A DNA stretch of 64,000 nt. Origin: Rotaria macrura (Eukaryota > Rotifera > Eurotatoria > Philodinida > Philodinidae). The stretch is taken from NCBI GenBank assembly GCA_900239685.1, contig OENT01000080.1:99450-163449 (forward strand), in the 5' to 3' direction. This document shows, piece by piece, positions 14,536 through 27,422 of this stretch; the first letter of the stretch is position 1, and each line of letters opens with the position of its first letter. Under the pieces are notes generated by a model. The model had not been told where the DNA came from, made no database searches, and saw only the letters and a list, made by a program, of their open reading frames with translations. The position numbers were made by a program, and so were the translations under genes.

Positions 14536-14994
14536 CTATGCTTGTATCTCTTCGATCAGTTCAACAATTTCTTTCCAACTCTGAGCTATTCTAACTGAAT
14601 CAATGAAATCAGGTTGAAATTTCCGAGCTCCTTCAATCTTCTTCGGATCAGAACAAAACCAGATCTTAATAGTAGGAGATGAAAACGTGCGTAACACTTG
14701 CATTCTATCATCGATCATAACATCAACTTTGTTATCATGAGCAATCTTTACTTTTTCGTCATATTCCAAACAATAATATGTTGTGATATGAGATAAATTA
14801 TACTTCTCCAACCATGTATTTGATTTCTGTTTGTAACTATCTTTGCATTTAGAAATGAATATAATCGTATTGGACGTATCTTGTGATAATTTGATCAGCG
14901 ATTCAACAGCATTTTCGAAAGGTTCGTCATTAATATGATTTTTTATCACACCGCCAATGTCACAAGCAATGACAAGATTTCGATGAGCACTCAT
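14536..14994 (-). CDS. Small HAD-fold hydrolase-like protein, intronless
   Basis: 152 residues from an ATG. The N-terminus CDIGGV near residue 11 is HAD motif I with the nucleophile Asp12 kept, but the usual second Asp (DxD) is Gly. Motif II (a Ser/Thr after a hydrophobic strand) fits IIFISK near residue 49. A Lys-rich YDEKVKIAH segment could supply motif III, and VDVMIDDR near residues 90-97 is a good motif IV Asp pair. The length matches minimal HAD proteins without a large cap, such as the 5'-nucleotidase-like groups. Loss of the second motif I Asp, the general acid/base in phosphatases, makes classical phosphatase activity uncertain. An acceptor-like TTTTATTTTCAG lies 16 bases before the ATG. 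No introns, unlike its neighbours; horizontal origin is possible but not shown. Confidence 0.7.
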   Translation of the reverse strand: MSAHRNLVIACDIGGVIKNHINDEPFENAVESLIKLSQDTSNTIIFISKCKDSYKQKSNTWLEKYNLSHITTYYCLEYDEKVKIAHDNKVDVMIDDRMQVLRTFSSPTIKIWFCSDPKKIEGARKFQPDFIDSVRIAQSWKEIVELIEEIQA

Positions 14995-15012
14995 ACCGAA
15001 AAACTAAGATCT

Positions 15013-16611
15013 GAAAATAAAACTAATTTTTATAGAATGAAATCATAAGTCGTGTCAATACAAGAAGCTCATCGTTTCAAAACTTTGTAATCGTCTAATA
15101 CAGAATTTAGTCAAGTTTTTTTTGTGTACGAATTTGCAGAGACGTTTTTCCAGTATATTTTGTGTGGAAACGATAAAACAGGTTACTTAAGTTAATCTGA
15201 GATCAGACGAAAAACCTTTTCTTGATTGACATAATTCAAGAAAAGTTTTCTTTACAACATTTTCTGACATGCCACTTTTCTTTTAATTCTGAAAGATCTG
15301 CATTCTCAGACAGATTTTTGTCTCTTTCTAGGATAGTATCAATTTATCTCTGAAAAAGTCTAATATATAGATGAAAAATTTAGGCACTCTTATGTTCAGT
15401 CATTGTGTCGCCAGCAATTGGTAAGTGATAAATTAGTATTCATTCAATGAAAACATACTGACAATATTAGATAGGTGTAATTTTGATGTTTTGAATTCAT
15501 AGCTTGTGTTTTGACTGTCATCTAATAAACGAAGATTCTGCTCGACATCAACTTTACTAATGATTCAAAAGTTTCTATTCCTTCACACGTGACATATTGA
15601 TTTTTCACAACTCTAAATGCGCAGCACTTGTATTCGTAATCGAATGACGAAGTTATCATTTACATTTGAATAAAATGATGATCGTTTCATCGAACTTGAC
15701 AAACAATAAGGGTTTGCACAAGTTATTTAATAGTGATCTGTATTTGAGAGATTGAAATGCATGGCGTCATATTTTCAAAAGAAAAAGTTAAGTAACAACA
15801 ATACTTACTAAAGAAATAGTTCTTGCAAAACATACCGAGCAGTAACAATACTTTTGTGACGTAGTCATCCAATCTCAATACTCTTCAACGTGCAATTTAC
15901 GAACGAACTCCGTGTTTTTCTGATGCTGTTCTTTGCCTTTTCTCCATTTCTATACACTGAGTACTTAAGAGAACAGGAAAAAATTGTAGTAAAAGTAATG
16001 CTTTAGCATAGCATTATATACAGAAAAGAAGCAAAAATAAAGTTGCACCAGAATTACGCAACAAATGGTAGGCGTTACTTTCGAAATATTGTATCATCGA
16101 GTCACTCTATCGGCGCTCCATATTTTACAGATATTTTCTATTCACCATCAAACGTCTTATTACTAATTATGACGACAAAATATCTCAGAGCCAATCTCTA
16201 ACTTCAATTCTCAAGAGAATAATTTCAAATCGAGAAGTGTCTCTGATGACATACATAAACGACAGATCTAATTTCTTTCTGGATTTAAAGGTTCAGTAGA
16301 TACATACTAGAGCATGAGAATTCTTTACATCATTCCTCATTACTTCTTTGTCCAGATTTCAAATTTAGTGCAAACCATGTTTGACGGTATAATTAAACCT
16401 TAGAGTTATGAGGACTCTATCAATCTCATCTCCTTCCACGCTCACTGTACACTTTGAGATTTTTAATTGGTATTAGTAACTACTGTTTTGGTTGAATAAT
16501 AAATTGCTAATCGACTGAGATAGTTGCTTTGAAATGTATCCGATTATTTTTACTCAAAAACGAACTAGCGATGGATGTGTGACGTATAAAATCGCTGTTT
16601 GCTGATGTCAA
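15013..16611. other. Intergenic, nothing supported
   Basis: AT-rich sequence without long frames, repeats or an RNA-like fold that I can support. Confidence 0.5.
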
Positions 16612-16623
16612 TAGTTTTTTTCA

Positions 16624-16985
16624 TTGGAGAGCATATATTCAAAGATTTCTTTCAAATTGAATATTTGTCCAAAGTTCTGTAGCATAGCTCTTGCAGTCAC
16701 TTTGGTATTCGTCATTTTGTTTTTATTAGAACGTGTTTACTTTCCGTTTCGTGTAGTTTATGAAATGGCCATCGTGCACGATGAAAGAGATTGTGAAATG
16801 AATCTATTGTGAGATACCGAATGCGTCTAAAGTTAATGAACAATGTTAATACTCCCAGAATTTTTAATTAATGTAAAAAACTAATGAAATCTTAATAGTT
16901 CTATGCAATATAATGTCGACTGTTGGATGGATCCAGACAAAGTAGTACAAAAGCCCCTGCAAACTTTACTAAATCAAAATATGAG
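16624..16985 (+). CDS. Possible two-exon fragment of a single-pass membrane protein (unrecognised)
   Basis: An open stretch 16624-16808 encodes one strongly hydrophobic helix (SIALAVTLVFVILFLLERV, residues ~20-38) with charged flanks. It ends at GTGAGA; a 90-nt intron to TTAATAG joins in frame to 16899-16985, which continues open with a Cys- and Asp-rich segment and ends at another possible donor (GTACAT). There is no ATG before the hydrophobic segment, so a first exon would be missing, and no convincing third exon was found. It may be a gene remnant or chance. Confidence 0.25.
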
Positions 16986-19720
16986 GTACATTAGAAACAC
17001 TTTAAATATTGTTCGATAGAAAGAGAAAAAACGCCAGGCTCCATATTTGATAGCGTTATTTCGGCCTATGATAAGATTATCTTGAGCGTATTGGTTTGCA
17101 TTCATCCCAACGTATTTGCATTTCAAATGGAGTTCCTCGCGTTTCAAGTTTTGAATATTAGTTAAGTATGATACAGTATTTTTTCAGCGCTGAAGTCGCT
17201 CGTTTCAAATGAGCTCAAAATCATATGATCAAAACACATGTCGGTGATAGATGTTGTATAATGATAGATATTCAAAAGGCAGTCACAGTACACTCTTGAA
17301 GGGTGAGATAATAAAATTCCACTTTGTCTCGTGGAGAAAATCTCCTAATGTATACTACGTTAACTGTAAATTACGAGACGAAATTCATTGCATTATCAAT
17401 TGTCATGCACATGAACGTTCATCAACTATGATGAAAAGTTAGAAAAACAAACGATAGTTTTGAAACTGAAGCTAGTATTAATGTCATCAGTGATTCAGTG
17501 ATTCACTTTGACTCAATCCACTCTAATTAATGTGAGTAGTACTGTTAGAGAGAGATATGATCGATTTTAACTGTGAAACAATAATGCACATGAATGTTCA
17601 GTAGATTTTTTTCGTTATTTTATACGCAATTAACATCTTTTCAATAATAACACATCATATTGAATATATGTTGGATACATTGAAATAGTGAAAAAAGATT
17701 TATATACTATTTCAGCAGAGATTCGACGAACGTTTTATTTGACGTCAGAATATTATTGAGGTGCCCATAGTTTCTCTTTATAGTTTCGTGTATTCCTTCA
17801 TTCAAGTGTACCGCATAAGTAAGACGATGATTTTATATCCAGGTTTTTGTAGATTTTCATTAAAAAAAGGAGAGTGAGCATTGAAAGTAATGAATAGCTT
17901 ATAAATAGAGAGACGATAGTTGACTATCATTTCGATTACTCATATAGAACGATACAGTCTCAATCTCGAGTATCAGGATGACGTTTTATTCCTTGTAATA
18001 AAGAGAAATCAATAATATCCGTTCACTATTCAGTTATATGCAGCATACGTCATGCAAACAGAATTTTCCGCAGTATCGACTAGGCAGAAATATTTGCTCA
18101 CAATCTACATATGAAGAACAGTGCGTTTTAACACTTGAACTATTTCCTTAATACATTTCTAAGGACTAAATTAAAAAGTTGTGAGGGTCTGAATTTCAAA
18201 ACAGATACAATTAAGCATTCTGTAATGATTAGAAATAGTATCTGCCGCGTGGGTCACATTTGAACCCTACAGAGATTATTCTAGAGGCGTTTTTCTTTAG
18301 TAAAATAATTTACTAATGGTGAATATAATAATGGAGATAGAAGCCCACCAATTCATAATTTCAGATTTTTTTCTTATGATAGATTTCGTATTTCACTCAT
18401 ATATTCAAATCAAGACTTTTCTAAATATATATGTATTGATAGTATCAGTCTTTATTGATAGTAGGGTTTATTTTATTTCAAAATAACTCCTATTTAAAGA
18501 ATTGAACATCCAGACAAGTACTTTTCATTCTCTGTCGCTTACCAAGCAAGAAAAAGATAAAAGAGCAGCGACAACGGTGAAAAGAATTGTCCAGTTCGAA
18601 TGTTAGATAGTGTTTCACATACTCAAACAAATGACATCAAAATGAGCGAAAGAAAAAATGTCGACAAGACCGATGGCGAAAACAAATACAGCGAATAAAA
18701 CAATGCCAATCATATGGAAATAGCGAAGAATATATTCCTCTAAAAATTTTCGAAAATACTTCAGATTTCATTCAGTAATAGTTAATTCCTTCGTTCTCTT
18801 CTCTTCTCTATCTAATGCAAGCAGCGTATCTTTTATTATCCTAAATGAGGGTTATGATCAGATTATATTAAACGATTTTTTTTTATCAACTGAAAAAGAG
18901 TCAGTATTACAATAGACTTCTTCGGCATTTTTTAGTCGACATTTTTTGCGCTATTTTCTCGTTTGTTCATTTCGATTACATACTAGTCAAACATTTGAAA
19001 AAATGCAGAGATAATGATGATTATCGATTTATTAAACCAGGCATCTTTGAATAACTGTGCATCGTATGATAGATACATATGTAAAAAAATCTTTGAAATT
19101 TTGAATTGAAGTTGCTCGGACTGAAATGTTTGTAAAAGCAATGCTGCCAATTGACATATCTGGACTTTGATTGATGTTGGGAAAAACTGCACGATTCTCT
19201 AATCACAAGATCATGGAACAAAACACACCACTGCCAATTCTGTGGTATATTAAGAAATTTATTGAAGACTATTCGATTCGATGACTTTCTACCTTGGAGA
19301 AAATGAGGCATCAAAAACGATTTTATTCATTGAAAACTCTCTACTTATGTTTTTCTTCGTGCTATAGTTCAACTCATTAGTATGCATGCACGACTTTGTC
19401 GAACACTTTGATTGCCCCTAGTTAATACAATTCAGCAAATTCCACAAACCGAAACGAAATAATTCCTCAGTTCATAGCTAAAGAAAAATGTTCGATACTA
19501 TAGTAAATTTATTGGATTAAATAATAAATACAAATCAATACTTGCCATAAAACATCAACTATGATTAATTGTTTTACATGGCAAAGTTTGACAGAACATC
19601 TTCTCATACATTCACGTTTTTTTTTGTTGCAAGACTAATAGGATGAGTCTATGGACTCAATGTGGTCAGATTTGATTTAACTACCATAGTGGCTTCAAAT
19701 TTCATTCGTATGCATTAGTG
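16986..19720. other. Intergenic, nothing supported
   Basis: Overlapping minus-strand frames at 18983-19314 and a plus frame at 17251-17442 carry no recognisable motif. Confidence 0.5.
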
Positions 19721-19726
19721 GTAAGC

Positions 19727-20719
19727 TTATGTCATATGCTTCGTGATTGTTGGCATTCCTATCGCAACGCTTGTGATTGTATTTGATGTTGCATGAATTT
19801 GTACGTTCACAGGTAAGCCAAATATTGTTCGTATGAGACGAACCAGTTCTATTCGATACATACTAGCCGAAAGAAAGTATAAAATGAAGGGTATCGCATA
19901 GGTAAGATGTAAGGGTAATTGAGACGTCGTACGAGCAAAGAAGAAGCCGGATGAAGACGCAATTGAAGTTCATAGAACCAAAATAAGATAAGTAACACAT
20001 GTTGGCAAGGTCAGCATAATATGAATGCCGACTTGAACGAAAAGCATACAACCCAGTTGATATTCAGTACGACGAAAAGATGGAATTACTGTAGGAATTG
20101 AATGAATTCGTTTTGCATTGTAGATAGTCAAGGTGCCGAAGAGTGCCACGAGAGAGGGTGCTAAAATACCAAACAGGCAAACTTGTACAATGGGATTAAA
20201 TTGTTTGTAATTAGACAGTGTCAGCTCGTATGTGACAACCAAATGTGTCTGTTGGATGCACATCAACGAGGATTGCTGTATTACTGAAGATCAGTGTGAA
20301 AAGAATAATGAGAAGAAGAATCATCTTTCGAGATAAACTCGTGTATCACTGAATTCGCGTAATTGAGCTTTTGCAGAACTACCACAGTATCGAAAGACCA
20401 ATGCTAAAACGATAAGGTATGGTCCCAAATTGGCAGACAAATGATTCAAATAAGTGAGTGATTTGCACCAAACAAGAGAGTATCTGGCTGGGTTAATCTG
20501 GAATCCATCGGCTAACAAACGATAGATGAGAATTCCACCGGAATAAAAGAGATTACTGATGGCAAGAGCCAAGAAATCATTCGAGCAAGCATGCGTAAAT
20601 AAGATCGGGCGAGTAAGTACGGCAATATTCAACGAATTGCCAAACACACCAATAAAAATGATAATTGGAACGATTGCTCGTGTCAGTTGAATGGCCAGAT
20701 TCGAAAGTAAGTCAGTCAT
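19727..20719 (-). pseudogene. Rhodopsin-like GPCR pseudogene
   Basis: Seven-helix class A receptor remnant read on the minus strand. From the ATG at 20719: TM1 with FGNSLN (~residues 16-38), TM2, TM3 with the conserved Cys (WCKS) and FRY in place of DRY, then intracellular loop 2. The frame is then lost: TM4 (KMILLLIILFTLIF) is in the -1 frame from about 20,340 to 20,215, and TM5 (VCLFGILAPSLVALFG) is back in the first frame. TM6 ends in a TGA near 19,970, after which the same frame continues through TM7 (LTYAIPFILYFLSASMYR) to a TAA at 19727-19729. Two compensating frameshifts plus one nonsense codon make a working receptor unlikely. The ligand class cannot be told; the general form suits peptide-type invertebrate receptors. 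Confidence 0.8.
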
Positions 20720-23700
20720 TGTAGTATTTAATGATTTTCTAGACAGAAAAACTGAACTAATTATCCTTGTCTAACAATAAGTTTCTATAGATAAAATATT
20801 AAAGAAGGCAGATGCCTATCTATTTAACAAATCCCATTCGTTGTTTTGGCTGAAAATACGGATTCATTTTTGTGACATACAAAGAAATCATTGACAACGA
20901 TCTCTACTGAATAGTGGATGGAGTTACAATGAAAATTGAGAAGTGAAAAAGTTTTCAATTTGTTGCTGAAGTATTTATTTAACTAGTAGATCGTTGCATC
21001 GCCTCCTACGCATTCTCCTCAGTACATACGATGTGTTTTTTACCAGTGGCTTCCGACAACTGCTATTGTCATTATTTTATTCCCACTTTGGCAATATTAA
21101 GCCGAGATGCTCCATCAAAATCGAAATCCCATTCATATGTCACGTCACTACTTCATCTTAGTCTAACAAAACGCTTTTGTATCAAGCTCATTGGCTATCA
21201 TTATTACAACACAGACACTGATCCATGTCAAAGATGACATTGATTAGCCCTATGATACAATAATTTACTCAGAAGTGCACCTAATTTATGATCGACCGTA
21301 AGACCTCATGCAATGGATAGACGAGGAAATCTCGTTTGAATCATGAAGTCAATTTCAGATGGAAATCATTTTTCTAAGATTAATAATTAAAACATTCTTA
21401 AATTTGATCAATGCACTTCCTACTATTGATGAGCATATTTATTGTCTTCAACTATCGTTGACAAAAATATCTTTTTAAGAAAAAAGGTTTCTCAGTATTC
21501 AACAATGATTGTGGTTTCCAAATGGATATTCGATTTTTTAGCGCTAAGCAACATCGCCAACAATCGAGAATCCATGGTTCCACTTACAGCAAAAATAATT
21601 TAACCCTACAAAATCAAGCAAAAGTGTCTCTTTAAGAAACAGAATTAATTCTTTCGAATGCATCACTCATGAGATATTCTCAAATTGAACAACTAACAGA
21701 AATCCTTCATCCACTTTTTCAGTTACAAGCAGAAATTCAAAACATGCAAATAGATGTTGATCGAGAATATTTTTCTGCTACTATTTATAAGCAGCTTCCT
21801 TTAACACAGCTCGCAGGATCCCCAACTGAAGCCGAGCCCGTGGTAGTCTCTTGCCGTTTTTTTTGTAGTCTATGTTGAGAGCTGTTGTTTTAGAAAATAG
21901 TTTTCAGCAGAAACGCTTTTCTTTAATATTCCCAGAGAACTCAGTTTATGGAAGAGAGGGATTTTTGTTATTTGTCTCGAGATTTGTTTAAAGTTTAATG
22001 AAAGGAAGAGCAACTGAGCAATTGTCGGCATGCTTTGGATCACCACTGGTGACTGCTCAATTCCAGTTATGGTCATTGTATAGTTTAAAGTGGTGTTTAT
22101 ATTTTTCGTCAGCGCGTGTGTAGTTGTGCAGAGGAATCTACGGATGTATGTATCATATCCTTCTGTTTGACTATTATTTGCCTATTTTGAAAGTCATATG
22201 GAGCCTAATAAATTTAAAGGAATGGGGTCGATATTTTACATGACATGATGTATTGGAGTTCACGGATATGCGATATTGATTCTCACAATTCATAATCTGA
22301 CAAATTTTTTTCTCACAGTCGTCTGGTGATCACTAAAAATTCTTGCGTAAGGGGTTTTTGTAATATTTAAAATATTGTGAAAACATTTTTGCTCGACTTC
22401 ATTTAAGAAGTCAATAAAATGATCTTTTTTAACATATATGATTATGAATTGACGAAACTTGCCGATACCTAATTATGTTTTTCGTTGGATACACTGCGGC
22501 TTGTAGCTAATTAAACAGTTAAGAAATGTGAACACTAATCCAGTGAATTGCTGATCATTTTCTGGCACGTGCCATAAATTTGTTGTTGTGCTTAAACAAA
22601 GAAATATCATTCTGAATCTTCTCATAGTTGTTTGATAGATAATGTTTCCGGATGTTATAAACAACAGCTCCCATTTACTTCACGTCTTTTTTTGTTCGGT
22701 CTCCATCCATCACACACAAGTACATTAGCATTATGCGAGTTTTCATGATTATTCTTGTTTCGTTATTCTCTATATGCAAATATTTGGTGTAGCATTCCAA
22801 TTCCTCTTATGGGCACAACTATCTCTTGAAATCCCAATAAAAATATTCTTGGTTTTAAATACAGTCTTCGGCATATTCTTGTCGAAATGGCGTTCAATAG
22901 TTTAAAATATTCGTTTCCACAAGTTTTTTTTCACATCGAATTGTACACCATAAAACTTGAACAGAAATCTTCATTCAAAAATTATTTGATATTAATAATG
23001 AAGATCAAACTTAGCAAAGTAGTTCCAATTAATGTCCCACACAGCTGGTGCTCTAAAATCCAATCTTCAACTGCGCGCTCTGCTAAATTTTGCTGAAAAG
23101 TTATTGACATTCAAATATTCCCATTCTATTTGCATTCATGCACCTATGGAGTACTAGGAATACTCTTAGCACATAGAAATTTAGTACATTTTTTTTCTAA
23201 CTATGAATTTTTGAATTCAAGCAACATTCTGAATAAAATGGTTATGGAGTAACACACCAAAGCCAGAAATATTCTACTCTTACGATTGGATTGAGTTGAT
23301 GCTTGGGTCTAATCACAACTTAGTTTGACGATTCTTGTTATTCTTCAGAAGTTTTAAAACTTTCATCAAGGGTGGTGTCACTAAATCTAGATCCTATAAC
23401 TACAACTTGAATTTGACTTCAGGGTTTAAGTTAAAAATGGTACCGATATTTTTGCAAAATCCATATACTCTTGAAATTCGTGCTTAGCTAAAGCGTCTCT
23501 AGTAGTTCAAAATAATCGTAAATTTCCTATTGACATCTCTGAAACTAGGAAAAAAGTAAATTTTGAAAAACATCTATAGGCCCCAAGAGAACGATATTTT
23601 ACCGGTCGAGTCCTTGGAGAATGTACCTTTGGCCGGTTTTTTGACTCAACATAAGACTTTTGGAGTTTCAATCACCACAACGAAGTACTAACCTTTAACA

Positions 23701-26700
23701 ATGAGTCTTTAGTCATCATCCAGTGAATGCTGGGGATGGTAAGCGTTCAACAAAATAAAATTCGACTAGACTGAGTAGCCGATGGTGTGCAAATAGCCAG
23801 TGTGCATGAATTCCCTGAATTCTCACACAGAATCTGGCTAGTAGTCGAATAACAGTCGACCTACCGCTTACAATTATGACAAATAAATGTTTTGTTTCAT
23901 CCAGATGACTTGTAAAACAAATTTTGGCTTTCCGTCACTTTCTAACATGATTTCCGAAGGCGGGCAGTAGTCGCCAGAGTATTTCTCTTTGGTTTACACT
24001 AGTATAAAGCAATCGTATGGTGAAAAATGCTAGCCAGGGGCTAGTCGTATGTCAGCGTCCTTGTCAAGGTTCACTTGTGGGTAGCTTCTTCGGCTACTGA
24101 AGCCCACTTCGTAAATGGATCATCCTATTTTATTTAAAATCTAGTTGATTCATATTTTACTTATTGAAAAGGCGATTGAATTTATAACAGAATAATTTCT
24201 CCTAGAAAAATCTAGACACGAGTCTTTCTCGTGACGTATTTCTCCGATTTTGAAATCTGTCTTTCTAAAAAAACCTGCTTGTGAGGTTCTCTATTTCTCC
24301 TTCCTACGTTTCGTACGTAAGCTGAATATCAAATGACCTAACGGTTGATCTGCATGAATGAATCTGGAGAATTCACGTAAATAAGTTACTGCAGGTCAGG
24401 TTGTTTCGGCCTGTGGTTAAGAAAATGGGGTGCTAGGTTAAACAAGAGAAGTCGCCAGGGACGAACAGGGTACAACATATATATTTATATATATATGTAA
24501 GGATTCGTTTATTATAATGAAGAAGGATAACTACTTCTCTTGTTATCTTTGGGTAAACTGAACAAAAGTAGAAAAAACAAGGCTGTATATAGATATAGAG
24601 AGAAAGAGAGCGGACAAGGCCAAAGATCATTTCAGAGAGGGACACGTAAATCAATGAACATATATAATTGTCTCTTAAGTTAGGGATAGCATAGTGTCAT
24701 CTGTTGATGCTAACACTACTTTTTATTGCGATGCCTCCTTAACAGAGTTTTAGTGCGATACTCTACAGAAATGTGCTAAGCTTTATGGACACTTTTCTTA
24801 AAGTTGATCAACAGTAAGAACTTGACGTGGACGTTTAGTCATTTACCAGTCCCACTCATGAATAATCACTCATTTGTCTAAGTGTATAACTGCATAAAAA
24901 TATCAGCGTCTCGTATCGACAATCTTTATAAGTAAAATTTTGTCGTATTTCTCAAAAATATTCGATTACCAATAGAAAGATTATTTATCGGAAGTTAAAA
25001 GCATTGGGACTGTTAAGAAGCTCTGCATAGATTGGTTGTGCTGTAGTCGTGTGTAAAATAAACTATAGTGTGAGAAAAAACTAGACATGTAAAATGAGTT
25101 CATCGGCCAAGGGGAATTCCAAAGGTGATAAAAGTGAATTTCATGAGTTGGTTCACTTTAAAATATATATAATTGTTAGAACACACAGCGTTAGACAACT
25201 AAAACGGCGAAACTAAGACACATTAAACAGTGTACAGATTGATATTTCGGCTACACACAAAAAGTTTTAGACCCAGCTGCATAGCTTCAGGGTCTATTTC
25301 ACGATGAGCTAACCTGGTAAATATGACTTAACAATATCCAGCATCGAAAAATCAGATTGGATGCAACCAAAGTAGGAAAAGAAATTTCATTTGCTAAGAG
25401 TATTGCACGACGTATAGATAGATATGGTAATACTTAATTTGAAGTTTTAGATATATAAATGGGGGTGACGACGTTGGCATAAGTGACGATACAGATGAGT
25501 GCGAAGAAACATACTTGTTTGACTTCTTTCACAATGCTGTAGTCTTACTACAGTGAAAATCGTCATGTCCTCAAAAATGCGCTTTCTTCAGTCCCAAACT
25601 GAGTTCTGACTTTTTTGAGAATTTGATTGCAGATTCAAATTCTCGAAGCTCAATTAGCTTTAGTCAAACTTTATGTGCAACACTATTTCTTGAGTATATC
25701 TAAAGGCGTGACTCAAAACCAGCGGGTAAGCATACTTTCAAACTCAGTTTTTTCTAATGGCTCTCACTAAAGTCGAAGAAACATCATGATAAATCAAAAT
25801 GGTTCAACGAGATTTCATTTATTCCTTTTTGTACACTGAACTTTGCAATTCTAGTGAGCTATTCCTTTTTTAAGTGAAATGATAATTTTTCCGAAAGGCA
25901 CTTTCGGTCTATTTGCATCTTTGTACTTTGAATAGACAGACTATAGTCTCAATATAGGCTTCTATAAATGTTTAATCCTAAGTGAAATAGCGCTTACCAT
26001 ATTTTCTGAATTTCAGAAATCGTAATGCTCTAATTTCGAATCTGCTGATATGGAAAATGGGCTTTGCAGATGAGGGTTGAATAGAATACTCAGAGTTAAC
26101 GGGTATTAGTTACTGTTTCCGTTCCGAAGAATTTAATCACGGGTGTGTTCGCTTTCCTGAAAACTTGAGAGCCTACAGTAGATTGTTACAAATTAGGATC
26201 AAAATACATTTATGAGTGATTAGAAATGCAGAAGCGTCTGGAAATAGATTTTAAGTTGGGTCCACGTTTGTCGGAAATGGAATCTGGACGAACCCGAGCT
26301 GCGACGTCCCTAGAGTTAGGTGTCACGAAACAGTCTTAAAGCTATCCGACGGCTATAATACACTTCTTGGAATGTTCCATCGTTTTTTTTTGTTCCTCAT
26401 TTAGGGTTAATTACCTCACTGTTACTAAACGTCGATCATATAGATAGATAGCACAAAACAAACGGGGGAAGTCATCCTATATAACTGAGGAAAAGAAAAT
26501 CTTATTGTATATTATCAGGGTGATAAGAAATAGTCTAGAAAGCTTATTTACATGGATTAAAAGATGAAATCAATGCTTGAAGCACAAGGCTAGCAGGATA
26601 TTTCTGTAATTACTTTTATATGTCTTTATGCTAAGCTACGCTTTCTAACATCCTCTCTTCAAAGCATCTTCCTCCTCAAAGTTCACTTTGATTCTCGAAC

Positions 26701-26880
26701 TTTATAGTTTCAGGAAATTTTCTACAGGTGCTGAGACTATGGCGGACAGACTATAATAGGTATTTCGGCTCGATTGCATGATTTTTCATGAAGCTATTCA
26801 ACTGACAGAGATAAAATAATGGCTTGCTAGGCACCCAAGACTCGGTGTTGACCTTCGTGCTATAGGCTCAATTTAGTAGT
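20720..26880. other. Gene-poor region, nothing supported
   Basis: More than 6 kb without a frame I can assign. A 69-codon frame at 21669-21878 (+) and a short ATG frame at 25094-25219 (+) have no domain. 24,000-24,130 is locally GC-richer with small hairpins (for example CTAGCC-AGG-GGCTAG near 24,030). A perfect 10-bp hairpin with arms GAGAATTTGA / TCAAATTCTC lies near 25,617-25,645. Confidence 0.5.
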
Positions 26881-27061
26881 TTTCGAAAGAATATCCGATG
26901 ATGTAGGGCGTCTCCAAGCAGACAAAAGTTTTCAAAAACACTTTTAAGCCCACGGAATTGGACGAAAAACTGAGAGAAGATAGGCGTGTTTGGATGACAA
27001 GCGTGGTTTTCCAAGTGTGAACAAAAAAGCTGATAGCGCAATTCCTTACGAGATTAAAAAT

Positions 27062-27422
27062 GTGAAACACGATTTAACTGCTGTTAACAGTCACAGTAAT
27101 CTTGCTTTCCTTCACGGGCGCTACTAACGATTTCAACATCATTTCTTACAGAGCCAGTGAAGCTGCAACAAAAGAAGCAGGTAATATATTTTCATCGGAA
27201 ATTACTCACATATATTCACTAAACCTGTAACATACCTCGATGACGTTCAGTGACGCAGTTAAGGCCCTTTTATCACTTCTGTGACGGTCTTCAATCATCT
27301 CGTTAACGGCCTCTAACGGGGAAATGACCTGTCGGTAACGGTCTGTGGGGGGGGGGGGGGGGGGGGGGGGTGAAAAATTCCTACCCTAAACACTTCAACA
27401 CTCCTTTTAGTTCGTGTTTCAC
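27062..27422. mobile_element. Possible small inserted element with 11-bp terminal inverted repeats
   Basis: GTGAAACACGA at 27062-27072 is the exact reverse complement of TCGTGTTTCAC at 27412-27422. The segment sits where the surrounding palindrome arm is interrupted. It contains several ACGGT/TAACGG words and a 24-G run. No clear target-site duplication is seen, so the case for a transposon is moderate. Confidence 0.4.
27347..27370 (+). repeat. Homopolymer run of 24 G
   Basis: Uninterrupted poly(G) in an otherwise AT-rich sequence. Capable of G-quadruplex formation; exact length is prone to sequencing or assembly error. Confidence 0.95.

Noticed and set aside
19021..19314. 97-codon minus-strand frame
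   Set aside because: Rich in His, Ser and Cys with no recognisable family; overlaps a second frame of similar length.
20321..20719. A 66-nt intron removing TM4 from the 20-kb GPCR
   Set aside because: A GT-AG pair exists that keeps frame, but it would delete a well-formed TM4 that is readable in the next frame, and a TGA before TM7 would remain.
23690..24130. Possible structured RNA or tRNA in a GC-richer patch
   Set aside because: Only short local hairpins; no tRNA arms, anticodon loop or GTTCRA box in the right spacing.
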